From: JABJPM01 sp964344655 | GTDB taxonomy: Archaea > Nanobdellota > Nanobdellia > SCGC-AAA011-G17 > PNOQ01 | Direction: 5' to 3' | Length of the DNA: 64,000 bases | Assembly (NCBI GenBank): GCA_964344655.1 | Contig: CAYFOF010000001.1 | Coordinates: 232,305-296,304 of the forward strand | Part shown: one piece after another, positions 36,564 through 45,427 of the stretch | Numbering within the stretch: the stretch's first letter is position 1 | How the letters are laid out: every line of letters begins with the position of its first letter | The notes under the pieces: model-generated | What the model saw: only the letters and a program-made list of their open reading frames with translations | Told to the model about the DNA's origin: nothing | Databases searched by the model: none | Position numbers and translations under genes: made by a program

Positions 36564-39097
36564 TTTACTTTCCAAGTGTAAATGTCGAAATCATTAAAAC
36601 CTTTTTGGTGATCGAATAATTCAAAATGTTCTAGGTTTTTGCCTTGATAAAAGAATAATTCTGTAAACATGCTTCCCAATAGGTCTGGATGTAGTAAAAT
36701 TGAGGATGAACTTTCTTCCATATATATTATTGCGATATCTCCAATTCCTTCCTCGTTTGTGTACATTCTAGAGTCATCTCTGTAATATTTTACTGGGATT
36801 TGGCCTTCGTTTGTAGTTACATATGCTTTGTTTCCTTCTATTACTACACCATTTGTGCATACTATTGTATTATTTTGATCTTGGCATCTTCCTGAATCCA
36901 TGTATGAAGGATATGGGGCAATCCACACATTTGCTTCTCTTTCAGTTAATCCATTTAATTGCCTGTATGTTGATTCGGCTTCCTCTTGAGAGTAACCTGA
37001 ATCATCTTGTAATATCTGGATAGCGTTATTTTTTGTATTTGATTTTATTGTGTTGTATGCTAATGATTTTTCGAAGTTCCATGATCCAAAATGAGCCCAC
37101 ACACCTGATTTGGAAACCATATCTTCTGAAGTTATGAAATAATTTTCTGGAGGATTGCAGAATATTTTGTTTAATATTTCATCTGGGTTTTCTACATGCT
37201 CATTTAACTTATTTCTTGCTTGATTTTCATTCAATAATAAAATTTCATCTAATACTTGTTTTGTTAGTAATGGGTTGTTTGTTTCTTCCAATAATAATTC
37301 ATATGCGTTGTTTGCCCCACAATCTAACATACGTAAGATGGCAACTGCTTCTTCTTCATTATCTGTTAAAAGAACTTTTCCTATCCAATGGGCTTGAGGA
37401 TTATTTTGTGATGCTCCATCAAATGTTACTGCTCTGTCTGCTATTGCTTTAAACCAATGTCCAAAATCCCACCATGAATTAATTATTGCATTTTCTGGAG
37501 TTTCTTCTTTTATTTTTGTTAAAGTATTATGCCATGCATCATTCATTTGAGGCACTTCATTTTTTGCTGTATTATCTGCCATTCTTATTGGGGAAATTAG
37601 CAATATAACTAGTAAGATTATTAATACGATTTTTACAAACTTTTTGTTTAACTCTAAAAGAGGAGCTAATTTTTCAGATAGGTATTTGTAAGATTTACCA
37701 ATAAATATTCCTAAGGCTATTGATAATACTGGGGCTGCAAACATAGAAAATCTTAAACCTTTTGTTGCGCTGTAAAGAGTTCCGATTAACCAGATTGTTA
37801 AAAATATGCCATATTTTATGTCAAATTGTTTTTTATTTTTCTTTATGAAGAATGTAGCTATTCCAATTATCCCCAATAGTAATAGTAAATTTCCTCCCAA
37901 TGATTGAATTGCATTGGTTAGGTTTGTATCACCAAGTTCGGCTACGGTGGTATATACATTTGGCCAAAGAGACGAATGTGCAGCTCTTTTAATAAACGCG
38001 ATATCTATTGGACCCTGAATTGTATTTATGAATTTACTAAACCCTGCGAAAATTCCTACAAAAATGGAGGAACTTATTATATATGGGATTGCAGTAGTTA
38101 GGGCATTTTTTGTTTTTAATGATTTATAGAATTTTTTCTTGTATTTAATTAGTAAGTATAAAATATACAGACCTATTGATGCTATTATGAAATCGAATAT
38201 GTACCACCACCCTATCCATGCGAATGCAAATATCCCTGTTGTAAATCCAGCTAAACTAGATAGTATTATCTTTTTCTTTTTTTCTTTTTGAGTTAATACG
38301 AATGATTCTAAAAATAACCATGAGATTGTTAATGGGAAAAATATATTATAAACATCAGTATCTGAGAATCCTGCCGGGGTTCTTCCTAAGAAAATTGGAC
38401 TTATTGCTAAAAGTGTTGCGGCCATAACTCCTCCGATATTCCCGGCTACCTTTCTGGTTATAAAAAATGCGGGAATTACGGAAAGTATGCCAAATATTAA
38501 TGGGATGATGAATACTGAGCTCATTAAAGAATTGTTTCCAAATATTGAAGAAATTCTATGGATTGTTGCTCCGATGTATGGGTGTAAAGAGTTTTTTACA
38601 ATTCTTCCATTTGGTGCAATCATATGATTATCGTATGATTCGCCATCCCTTATTTCGTCTCCAACATGTCCGTTTTCCAATACATTTTGAGCTTGTCTGT
38701 AATAATGATACGGATCAATTGCTAGAAGATAAGTTTGTCCAGAGTCATCTTGGAAATTTGATTTTATTTGATTAGATAATATTTCAATTTGTTGATTTAT
38801 TTGATTAGAATTTTCTTTAACGTATAAATTTGTTTGTTGAGATACTAAATTATTGTATGTTTGCTGATCTATATCGGGATATTGTTGTAAAATATTATTT
38901 CCTATTTGTGATTGGATGTTGTCCATTATTGTTTGTTCTGCCCAATCATCAGTTATTGGCAAGTCATAAGTGTAAGCTCTAAAGAACCCAGCCAAGAACA
39001 TTGGAATTAAAAGTAGTATAACTAATGTTAAATAATATTTTTTCCAGAATTCTTTCACCTTTTTTGAATTGAATTTCAATTCTAAGTCTTCTGCCAT
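36557..39097 (-). CDS. aglB: Oligosaccharyltransferase, STT3/AglB
   Basis: Transfers lipid-linked glycan to Asn in exported proteins. The 846-residue protein has an N-terminal helix, a large first loop with the acidic motif in AIDPYHYYRQAQ, a second acidic pair in GFSDTDVYNI, about 13 helices in all, and the hallmark WWDFGHW near residue 540 at the start of the soluble domain. A long Gln/Asn-rich coiled insertion (about 45-105, repeated NQINQQIEILSNQ type) lies in the first loop and is unusual. First gene of a three-gene operon. Its TATA is shared with the divergent tRNA-Ser. Confidence 0.95.
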   Translation of the reverse strand: MAEDLELKFNSKKVKEFWKKYYLTLVILLLIPMFLAGFFRAYTYDLPITDDWAEQTIMDNIQSQIGNNILQQYPDIDQQTYNNLVSQQTNLYVKENSNQINQQIEILSNQIKSNFQDDSGQTYLLAIDPYHYYRQAQNVLENGHVGDEIRDGESYDNHMIAPNGRIVKNSLHPYIGATIHRISSIFGNNSLMSSVFIIPLIFGILSVIPAFFITRKVAGNIGGVMAATLLAISPIFLGRTPAGFSDTDVYNIFFPLTISWLFLESFVLTQKEKKKKIILSSLAGFTTGIFAFAWIGWWYIFDFIIASIGLYILYLLIKYKKKFYKSLKTKNALTTAIPYIISSSIFVGIFAGFSKFINTIQGPIDIAFIKRAAHSSLWPNVYTTVAELGDTNLTNAIQSLGGNLLLLLGIIGIATFFIKKNKKQFDIKYGIFLTIWLIGTLYSATKGLRFSMFAAPVLSIALGIFIGKSYKYLSEKLAPLLELNKKFVKIVLIILLVILLISPIRMADNTAKNEVPQMNDAWHNTLTKIKEETPENAIINSWWDFGHWFKAIADRAVTFDGASQNNPQAHWIGKVLLTDNEEEAVAILRMLDCGANNAYELLLEETNNPLLTKQVLDEILLLNENQARNKLNEHVENPDEILNKIFCNPPENYFITSEDMVSKSGVWAHFGSWNFEKSLAYNTIKSNTKNNAIQILQDDSGYSQEEAESTYRQLNGLTEREANVWIAPYPSYMDSGRCQDQNNTIVCTNGVVIEGNKAYVTTNEGQIPVKYYRDDSRMYTNEEGIGDIAIIYMEESSSSILLHPDLLGSMFTELFFYQGKNLEHFELFDHQKGFNDFDIYTWKVKW

Positions 39098-39119
39098 CGT
39101 TTTTTTGAATTTGGGTATG

Positions 39120-39127
39120 TTTATAAA
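39120..39127. promoter_or_regulatory. Bidirectional TATA box between aglB and tRNA-Ser
   Basis: Palindromic TTTATAAA, 26.5 bp from the aglB ATG on the left and 29.5 bp from the first base of tRNA-Ser on the right. Confidence 0.5.
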
Positions 39128-39152
39128 TGTTGTTGTGATTTGCTTTATTATT

Positions 39153-39275
39153 GCCGGGATCGTATAATCTGGTATTGCACCGGTCTCGAAGAAAACCTTT
39201 TGAAAAGCTTTTCATAGCAAACTTTTCGTGAGAACCGGGCCTTTGGGCATCTGGGTTCAAATCCCAGTCCCGGCG
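39153..39275 (+). tRNA. tRNA-Ser(CGA), intron-containing
   Basis: Acceptor GCCGGGA pairs with TCCCGGC and is followed by G73. D-arm 39162-39178 has GG in the loop. Anticodon stem CCGGT (39180-39184) pairs with ACCGG (39234-39238). Mature loop is CTCGAA plus A, so anticodon CGA. A short variable stem GCC/GGC (39239-39248) gives class II form, matching serine. T-arm is CTGGG-TTCAAAT-CCCAG. The intron at 39191-39232 splits the loop after position 37. The D-stem is weak (three pairs and a T-T mismatch). Confidence 0.88.
39191..39232 (+). other. tRNA-Ser intron with bulge-helix-bulge splice site
   Basis: 42 nt inserted at position 37/38. The outer helix is the anticodon stem. The central helix pairs CTCG with CGTG (one T-T mismatch), flanked by 3-nt bulges AA|G and AG|A. 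The inner helix AAAA/TTTT follows. This is the archaeal splicing-endonuclease substrate form. Confidence 0.8.
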
Positions 39276-39309
39276 TAATATTTATATACCTAGAAACTAT
39301 AAGATTAGT

Positions 39310-39417
39310 ATGGCAAGTCCACTATTAGCTCCGGCCCAAAATACAAGCATTTTTTTATTTGCGATAGTGATGATTATAGTGATTTATATTTTATGGAAAG
39401 TATTGAGTAACAAATAA
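39310..39417 (+). CDS. 35-residue single-helix membrane protein
   Basis: Between tRNA-Ser and the convergent secD, an ATG-to-TAA reading frame encodes 35 residues. The start is short and polar (MASPLLAPAQNTS), then comes a clean membrane helix (IFLFAIVMIIVIYILW) and a basic end (KVLSNK). TTTATATA near 39280 is about 28 bp upstream, as for other leaderless genes here. It does not look like Sec61-beta, which has a longer basic N-terminus. It may be a small membrane partner or a chance frame; the promoter and helix favour a gene. Confidence 0.5.
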   Translation: MASPLLAPAQNTSIFLFAIVMIIVIYILWKVLSNK

Positions 39418-39419
39418 AT

Positions 39420-40976
39420 TTATTCTTGTGTTAAGGATTCAACTATTGTAGCGAATGCTGGACGTGTTATGAATACTCCTATTGAAACTCCGATTATTGT
39501 AACTAGTGCAAAACCACGAAGTAATCCTGCTCCTGCTGAAAACAATGGGAACATTGCTGCAAGTGTTGTTAAGTAAGCTGCGATAATTATTGAGAAAGCT
39601 CTTTTCAGTTTTTGTTTCCAAGAATATACAAATTCTGAACCTTTTGAAACTATTTCATCTATGATTATTATTTGGTGATCTACTCCGGTTCCAACTGCGG
39701 CGATTATACCTGCAATTGCTGCCAGGTCTAGGTTATATTTTGCTACTGCTGCAAATCCTAAAATTAAAACTATTTCTGAAACTGAGGTTATTAATAATGG
39801 GATTGCAATTTTTAGCCTTCTATATCTTATGAAAATTATTACTGCTACAGCAAGTATTGCGAATAATCCAGCAAAAATTGCGTTTTGTATGAAAGCAGAA
39901 CCTAGTGCTGGTGATATTGTATCTATTTTTTCAACTTCTAATTCGAATGGGAATGATCCTGTTAAAAGCACAGTTTGAAGTTTGTTCATTTGGGATAGAG
40001 CATCTTGTACTGCTTCTTCTTGAGTTAATCCAACTCCGGGACCGGAAATAACAATACTTGTTGCTAGACTTCCTCTTAGGTCTGCACCAATGTTTAATGA
40101 ATCTACTTGAGTGTCATCTAGGTAGAAATCTAATTTTTCTGAAAGATATTGTTGACCGTTTAATGGATCTGTAACTATCTCTAAATTTTCTGTTATGTCT
40201 GCGTGTGTTTGAGCAGCAGCATTGCTTAATCTAATTTGGAATTCAAATTTACAATAATAACCATCGGAAGTTGGAACACAATCTCTAATTCCTGCACAGG
40301 TTCCATCGTTTTTACAAACAAAAGTTATGTCTTCTTCTCCGCCCTCAAATACTGTTTCTTCTCCAATTTTTGCTTCGAATTTTCCTTGAGATGCAATTAA
40401 ATCAGAAACTTCTTGTTTTGTTGCTCCTGCAATTTCAACTAGGACGTATTTATTTCCTGAAAGATCATCTGAAGATCTTATTTCAATGTCAGAAAGACCG
40501 TAAGTGTTTAATCTTGCTTGCATTACTTCGATTAAATTATCTCTTTGTTCATCAGTAATTTGTTCGGTTGGTTTTAGTAATACTCTTGTTCCTCCTTGTA
40601 GGTCTAGGCCCAATCTTATATTACTTTGTGGAATATTTTGTATTGATAATCCCAAATCGCTAGAATTTTTTATTAGTGCGTATGTGTTTAAATTTGTTTG
40701 AATTCTTAATTGTTCATTTGTTGGGATGTTTTCTAGTAGTTGTGAATATTCTTCTAGGTTTGTTATTTTTTCACCGTTTACTCTTTCAATTTTTTCATAG
40801 TTTGTTGGAGCAATATCTTTTGGTGGATTATTTATTCCAGCTAAGTCTGCTTCTGAATTTTCATGAACAGATTTTATTACAACTCCTTCAGTGTTGAATT
40901 GTGGATTTATTGCTACTAATGTGGCTAGTAAAAAGAAAATAAGTACAATTACTCTTGTTTTTTTTAGTATTTTCAT
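39420..40976 (-). CDS. secD: Protein-export membrane protein SecD
   Basis: 518 residues from ATG 40976 (MKILKKTRVIV), which overlaps the secF stop as ATGA. An upstream in-frame start would lie inside secF. The N-terminal helix is followed by a PDZ-like segment (GVVIKSVHENSEADLAGI, about residues 30-95), the periplasmic-type P1 domain starting at LGLDLQGGTRVLL, and five helices with AAVGTGVDHQIII and the final FVYSWKQKLKRAF-to-end segment. SecD/SecF use the membrane potential to complete Sec export, here for the many secreted proteins nearby. Confidence 0.93.
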   Translation of the reverse strand: MKILKKTRVIVLIFFLLATLVAINPQFNTEGVVIKSVHENSEADLAGINNPPKDIAPTNYEKIERVNGEKITNLEEYSQLLENIPTNEQLRIQTNLNTYALIKNSSDLGLSIQNIPQSNIRLGLDLQGGTRVLLKPTEQITDEQRDNLIEVMQARLNTYGLSDIEIRSSDDLSGNKYVLVEIAGATKQEVSDLIASQGKFEAKIGEETVFEGGEEDITFVCKNDGTCAGIRDCVPTSDGYYCKFEFQIRLSNAAAQTHADITENLEIVTDPLNGQQYLSEKLDFYLDDTQVDSLNIGADLRGSLATSIVISGPGVGLTQEEAVQDALSQMNKLQTVLLTGSFPFELEVEKIDTISPALGSAFIQNAIFAGLFAILAVAVIIFIRYRRLKIAIPLLITSVSEIVLILGFAAVAKYNLDLAAIAGIIAAVGTGVDHQIIIIDEIVSKGSEFVYSWKQKLKRAFSIIIAAYLTTLAAMFPLFSAGAGLLRGFALVTIIGVSIGVFITRPAFATIVESLTQE

Positions 40977-41827
40977 TTTTCTAAGTACCACACTAACATC
41001 CCAGTGTTCATTAGCCATGTTGAAAGCATATCAACTAGTAATGCAATTAAAATGATTCCAAACATTTGTTTTAGTATTATTGAATTTGTTATTAAGAATG
41101 CAATAAATAATGCAATTATTGTTGTGACAGTCATTGTCATTCCGGTTTTGAATGCCCCTTTTAATCTTGCCCATAAGTCATTTGATTTTCTTTTTAGAAC
41201 TTTTGTGGTTAGCATTATGTCTGTGTCAATTGAATAACCAATAATCATTAAGAAAGCTGCAATTCCTGCTGTTGAAATTTTCATTCCTAGTGCACTTATT
41301 ATTGCTAATGTAATTACAATATCTAACAATGCTGAAAGAATTACTGCAATGGATGGGATGAATTTTCTGAATGTTATGAAAACAACTACGCCCATTAATA
41401 TGAATGCGAAAATTATTGCTTTAATCATTTCATTGAAAAATGAATTTCCTAAAGCTTCTCCAGTTTGTTGGATTGAAATGTCTGCAGCGGGGAAATTATT
41501 ATTTAGATAATCTTTTAGTTCTTGTAATTCTACGTTTGTTGTTTCTAAGATTATTCCATTACTTTGTTTTGATCCTAGAGTTGAAAGTTCTCTTATGTTT
41601 ATCTCTGCATCTGGAAATTCAGATTGTATATTATTTTTTAATTCTTCAATGTTTATATCTTCACTGAAATATATTGTTGAGGAAATTCCTCCTTTTAGTG
41701 AAACATCTTTATCAATTAAATATCCATTATTTGCGTATTGGATTGATAAAAATAAAATACTTATTGCCAATAGTATGAATGGGATAAGAAGTAATTTCTT
41801 ATAGTTCTTCATGTAGAAACTTTCCAT
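40973..41827 (-). CDS. secF: Protein-export membrane protein SecF
   Basis: 284 residues with six helices: N-terminal helix, an exposed domain beginning KDVSLKGGISSTIYF, then the five-helix bundle with GYSIDTDIMLTTKVLKR. In Archaea SecF precedes SecD, as here. I use ATG 41827 (MESFYMKNYKK): a TATA (TTTAAA, 41851-41856) lies 26.5 bp upstream, the spacing of a leaderless message. A second ATG at 41812 with GGAAAG before it is an alternative. Confidence 0.92.
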   Translation of the reverse strand: MESFYMKNYKKLLLIPFILLAISILFLSIQYANNGYLIDKDVSLKGGISSTIYFSEDINIEELKNNIQSEFPDAEINIRELSTLGSKQSNGIILETTNVELQELKDYLNNNFPAADISIQQTGEALGNSFFNEMIKAIIFAFILMGVVVFITFRKFIPSIAVILSALLDIVITLAIISALGMKISTAGIAAFLMIIGYSIDTDIMLTTKVLKRKSNDLWARLKGAFKTGMTMTVTTIIALFIAFLITNSIILKQMFGIILIALLVDMLSTWLMNTGMLVWYLEK

Positions 41828-41850
41828 AAGTGTTTTGAGATATTGGTTTA

Positions 41851-41856
41851 TTTAAA
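41851..41856 (-). promoter_or_regulatory. TATA core of secF-secD
   Basis: Palindromic TTTAAA within CTTTTAAATA on the minus strand, 26.5 bp before the secF ATG. Confidence 0.5.
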
Positions 41857-41876
41857 AGTTTTCTGGTTTAGATAGA

Positions 41877-41884
41877 TTTATTAA
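41877..41884 (+). promoter_or_regulatory. TATA box of the gene at 41906
   Basis: TTTATTAA about 25 bp before ATG 41906. Confidence 0.45.
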
Positions 41885-41905
41885 TTTCCTTTGATTCTCT
41901 TTTTT

Positions 41906-42280
41906 ATGACAAAAACAAAAAATGTGATGGATGAGTTTAATGGGATTGGGAGATATGAATTTCCTGGACAAACCTTAGAACACCGGGATGAACCAGGAAT
42001 GCATTTTTATTCTGGAGCTATTGTTGGAGATGGACCACATAGAATTAGAATTTATGTTCCAACTAGAATCTATGATAAACAAATTGCACAAATACTGGCT
42101 TATGAAACTGTTCATGGAAGTTGTCTTCCAGAAGAACCAGAAAAATTGGTTGCCGTAGAAAGAGTTAGACTTAGATCTATGCCAAGATGGGAAATTGATA
42201 GTTTAAAGCTTAGCATAAGGGATCATAGAAATGTAGTTAAAGCTGCCAGAGATCTTGAAGCAAAATTATCAAAAGAATAA
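41906..42280 (+). CDS. Hypothetical 124-residue soluble protein
   Basis: I recognise no family. The start is ATG 41906 (MTKTKNVMDEF), not the in-frame TTG five codons earlier, because the TATA lies 25 bp from the ATG. The protein has mixed beta and helical character (GAIVGDGPHRIRIYVPTRIYD; C-terminal helix RDHRNVVKAARDLEAKL), one Cys, no signal or membrane segment, and ordinary codon use. It lies between secF and aTrm56, in a housekeeping stretch, each gene with its own promoter. Confidence 0.65.
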   Translation: MTKTKNVMDEFNGIGRYEFPGQTLEHRDEPGMHFYSGAIVGDGPHRIRIYVPTRIYDKQIAQILAYETVHGSCLPEEPEKLVAVERVRLRSMPRWEIDSLKLSIRDHRNVVKAARDLEAKLSKE

Positions 42281-42281
42281 C

Positions 42282-42289
42282 TTTATTAA
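42282..42289 (+). promoter_or_regulatory. TATA box of the aTrm56 gene
   Basis: TTTATTAA 25 bp before ATG 42311, directly after the preceding stop. Confidence 0.45.
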
Positions 42290-42310
42290 TTCTTTTTTAT
42301 TTTGATTTTT

Positions 42311-42805
42311 ATGATTGAAGTTTTAAGATTAGGGCATAGAATCAATAGAGATAAGAGAATTAGTACTCATGTTGCTTTGGTTGCTAGATCTTTTGGTGCT
42401 TCTAAAATTTATTATACTGGTCAAAAAGATAAATCTTATGAGGAAAGTGTTAATAGAATTGTAAAAGAGTTTGGCGGAGATTTTTCTATTGAATATGTTT
42501 CTTCGTATAAAAAATTGTTTTCAGGTAAAACTGTTGTACATTTAACTATGTATGGAGAAGACTTTAGAAAAGTTAAAGTTCCTTCTGGAGATTTATTAAT
42601 TGTTGTTGGGGGAGAGAAAGTTCCTGGGGAAGTTTATGAAATGTCTGATTTTAATGTTGGAGTGACTAATCAACCACATTCTGAAGTTGCGGCTTTAGGA
42701 GTTTTTATGGATCATTTTGTGAAAAGTAAGTATCCTTCTTTTAAAGATGGGAAAGTCAGGGTGAAACCAAGTAAAAAAGGAAAAGAGTTTTATAAAAACA
42801 TTTAA
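42311..42805 (+). CDS. tRNA (cytidine(56)-2'-O)-methyltransferase, aTrm56
   Basis: An archaea-specific SPOUT methyltransferase that 2'-O-methylates C56 in the T-loop of tRNA. The N-terminus VLRLGHRINRDKRISTHVAL is diagnostic, followed by IYYTGQKDKS and the knot region LLIVVGGEKVPGEVYEM and DFNVGVTNQPHSEVAALG that binds SAM. The 164-residue length is short against many orthologues (about 175-200). The start is ATG 42311; a TTG three codons earlier is unlikely given the promoter spacing. Confidence 0.9.
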   Translation: MIEVLRLGHRINRDKRISTHVALVARSFGASKIYYTGQKDKSYEESVNRIVKEFGGDFSIEYVSSYKKLFSGKTVVHLTMYGEDFRKVKVPSGDLLIVVGGEKVPGEVYEMSDFNVGVTNQPHSEVAALGVFMDHFVKSKYPSFKDGKVRVKPSKKGKEFYKNI

Positions 42806-42830
42806 ATATAGAAATTTTAAGATTTAAATA

Positions 42831-42838
42831 GAGGTGAT
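42831..42838 (+). promoter_or_regulatory. Strong Shine-Dalgarno before a TTG start
   Basis: GAGGTGAT, an eight-base match to the archaeal 16S anti-Shine-Dalgarno (ATCACCTC), three bases before TTG 42842. A TATA candidate TTTAAATA (42801-42808) gives a short leader. This is one of few genes here with a leader. Confidence 0.6.
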
Positions 42839-42841
42839 TGA

Positions 42842-45427
42842 TTGAAAAAAGCTTTATTTTTTTTAGTGATAGTTCTTTTTGTAGGTTTTGTTAGTGCAGC
42901 TGGTGTTTTTGAGGCTGGATTGACTAAATTTAATTATTCTGTAAATCAAAAATTTCAAGGAAATTTATCAATTGATGAGAATGATGTTTTGGTTAGTGAA
43001 GTTATAAGTGCAGATATTTTAAATTGTGGAAATTATGATGTAAAAGAAATTGAGATATATGATTTATTAATTAATTCTGGTGAAAGTTTGGGTCCGAAAG
43101 AAATTTTTAATGCTGGTGCTTCAAGTACTGTTTATGGTTTGAATTTAGTAGATAATGGTTCTTCGTTAATTGGATTAAGAGTTGATAATGAAATTTCTGA
43201 AATTAATTTTAGTGTTTCTGGAACTGCTTCTGGTGTAAAGTTTGATGTGGGTGCTGACGGAGATTATGAATGGCAATTTGTTGGTGATGAAATTGGTTTT
43301 GGTGAAACTATTTCTCCTCATGACTATGAAGGAAATCAAGATTTGCCTGGAGATGATGATTATAATCCAAGAGTGTTAAATGCGTGTAGTGATTTTAATG
43401 TTAGTTTAGATCAATTTACTAATGATTTAAAGTTAAATATTAATGCTGTTGCTAAAAAAGTTGGAGTAGATGGAGATTTAAGAGCATTAGTGAAAGGACA
43501 AAGATGTACTTTTGAAAATGTTCCTAGTGAATATGGGAATGTTGAATGTAATGTTGAATTTGATGTTAGCAATTATGATGATAATATTGAATTTCAGGTT
43601 TGTTTAGAAGCTACAACTAATAACTTTAGAGTTCCGCGTAAAACTTATTTGGATGTTCCATATTATTATTTTGGAGTTCAAAAAATGAGTTATGATTCTT
43701 CTTTGAGTGTTGTTCCTACTTATGTTTCTGATGTTGTTTTGGTTAATTCTATGAACAGTTATTGTGATGGTGTGATGGGACATTGTTTTATCCCCATTGA
43801 AGTAAAAGTTGAAAATGCTGGAAGTATTGATTTTGGTAATTTATATTTGGAATATGGTGCTGCGAGTAATGACGATTTTTATGAAGTTGTTTCTGAAACT
43901 TTTAAAGTAGATTTAAGCGGGAAAGAAATTCCATTAAGTGCTTTTAGTAATTTGAAAACTCCTTTTGTTCAAGATGAAGATTATTGTACTTTGAAATTAA
44001 ATTACGGTTTGCATGAAAAACAATTAGGATTTGGAGTTAGTGCAGGTCCTGTTCCTGTGATTGATGTTAGTTCTTTGTATATGGCTAAGAATTTTGATAT
44101 TATTTTTGATGGATCTGGATCTAGTGTTAGTAATAATAGAAGTATTGTTTCGTATTCTTGGGAATTTGGAGATGGTACTAATGGTGTTGGAGAAGTTGTT
44201 TCTCACAAATATATAGTTGATGGAAATTACACTGTAACTTTGAAGGTTAGAGATTCTCAAGGAATTGAAGAAGAAACTTCTATTGATGTGTTTATTGTTC
44301 CTTTAGAAGAGCATTTGGAAAATCAATTTTCTGAATTAGAGTCTGGATTGATTAGTGCACGATCTTTAAGTTCTTTAGTTGGAGATTCTAAAGAATTTTA
44401 TGATTTTATGGGGTATGATTTATTAGTTGATTCTAGTGTTTCTGAAATAGATTCTTTAGAAAGTAATTTTACTACTATAAAAAATTCTGCCGAGATAAAT
44501 AAAGATGCAAAATATGTTGTGATTGTGAATCAATTGCATGATATTACTTCTCGATTACCTGCGGAAATAACAAGATTGTCTAGTAGAGATGTTGATAATT
44601 TGGGATTGTTTACTCCTGAAGAAATTTTTAATTATGGCGGTGTATCTAATTATGGTCCAGCTTATGTTGATGAGTTGTTTAAGTTTAATGTTAAGAATGT
44701 TAATGTAGATATGGATTCTTCGTTGTTTGAAGTTGAGTTTTTTGAAGGAAAATCTACCTTCTTACATGTACAAAAAGATATTTCTATAACTGGTGGAACT
44801 AATATTGTTATTGTTGAAGATTTAAGAGAGATTGTTTCTAATTTAGATAATTCTGTTGGTGGAAGAGTTAATAATAATACTAATGTTTTGACATGGAATG
44901 GGAATTTGAATTCTATAGAGTATGTTGTTGAAGCAGATGAATTGAGTAATATTAAGACAATTGTTTTTACTAATGTGGATATTACTGGGGGAGATACTTA
45001 TTGTTTTGATGATTCTTCTTGTGATTTTTATTGTGGAGATAATCAATGTACTATTGCTAATTATTTATTTGTAGATGAGAGTGATGAAGGCAATAGTAAT
45101 TATTGTCCTGAAGATTGTGTTAGAGAAACTCCTAGAACTTATTACATTGTTTTAATTTCTGTATTTTTTGTGTTTTTATTGTATGTTTTATTTTACAAAG
45201 GTCCAGGGAGTATTAAAGATTTGATAAATAAAATTTCTGGCAAGAAAATATTTGTTAGTGAAAGAGAAAAATTAATTTTGAATAAATTTATTTATGATTC
45301 TTTGGGAAGAGGACATAGTAAAGAAGAAGTTAAATCTGCTTTAGTGAAAAAAGGGTGGAGTGTTGAGAAAGTAGAACATATCATGGAGAATTATTTGAGA
45401 GAGAAACTTGGGAGAGTTACTAAATGA
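42842..45427 (+). CDS. Exported PKD-domain membrane protein with cytosolic helical tail
   Basis: An 861-residue type I membrane protein. It has a signal peptide (1-19, ending FVSA), a beta-rich ectodomain, one PKD domain (YSWEFGDGTNGV...HKYIVDGNYTVTLKV, about residues 438-480), and a long helical region from residue 490. A small Cys cluster near 720-760 (CFDDSSCDFYCGDNQC) precedes the membrane helix around 765-785. The cytosolic end of about 65 residues (SEREKLILNKFIYDSL, VKSALVKKGWSVEKVEHIM) looks like a UBA- or wHTH-like helical module. Start TTG with a strong Shine-Dalgarno. First gene of the surface-protein operon; its stop overlaps the next start (ATGA). Confidence 0.75.
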   Translation: MKKALFFLVIVLFVGFVSAAGVFEAGLTKFNYSVNQKFQGNLSIDENDVLVSEVISADILNCGNYDVKEIEIYDLLINSGESLGPKEIFNAGASSTVYGLNLVDNGSSLIGLRVDNEISEINFSVSGTASGVKFDVGADGDYEWQFVGDEIGFGETISPHDYEGNQDLPGDDDYNPRVLNACSDFNVSLDQFTNDLKLNINAVAKKVGVDGDLRALVKGQRCTFENVPSEYGNVECNVEFDVSNYDDNIEFQVCLEATTNNFRVPRKTYLDVPYYYFGVQKMSYDSSLSVVPTYVSDVVLVNSMNSYCDGVMGHCFIPIEVKVENAGSIDFGNLYLEYGAASNDDFYEVVSETFKVDLSGKEIPLSAFSNLKTPFVQDEDYCTLKLNYGLHEKQLGFGVSAGPVPVIDVSSLYMAKNFDIIFDGSGSSVSNNRSIVSYSWEFGDGTNGVGEVVSHKYIVDGNYTVTLKVRDSQGIEEETSIDVFIVPLEEHLENQFSELESGLISARSLSSLVGDSKEFYDFMGYDLLVDSSVSEIDSLESNFTTIKNSAEINKDAKYVVIVNQLHDITSRLPAEITRLSSRDVDNLGLFTPEEIFNYGGVSNYGPAYVDELFKFNVKNVNVDMDSSLFEVEFFEGKSTFLHVQKDISITGGTNIVIVEDLREIVSNLDNSVGGRVNNNTNVLTWNGNLNSIEYVVEADELSNIKTIVFTNVDITGGDTYCFDDSSCDFYCGDNQCTIANYLFVDESDEGNSNYCPEDCVRETPRTYYIVLISVFFVFLLYVLFYKGPGSIKDLINKISGKKIFVSEREKLILNKFIYDSLGRGHSKEEVKSALVKKGWSVEKVEHIMENYLREKLGRVTK

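Noticed and set aside
39239..39250. A TTTGGG loop suggesting tRNA-Pro(TGG) or a permuted tRNA
   Set aside because: The flanking bases do not make an anticodon stem. The same bases form a short variable stem in a good class II tRNA-Ser with intron.
39310..39417. The small membrane protein as Sec61-beta
   Set aside because: It lacks the basic cytosolic region and conserved Pro-Gly of Sec61-beta and is only 35 residues.
40977..41018. Extended SecD start upstream of 40976
   Set aside because: It would sit within secF and lacks family similarity; ATGA overlap and the hydrophobic start support 40976.
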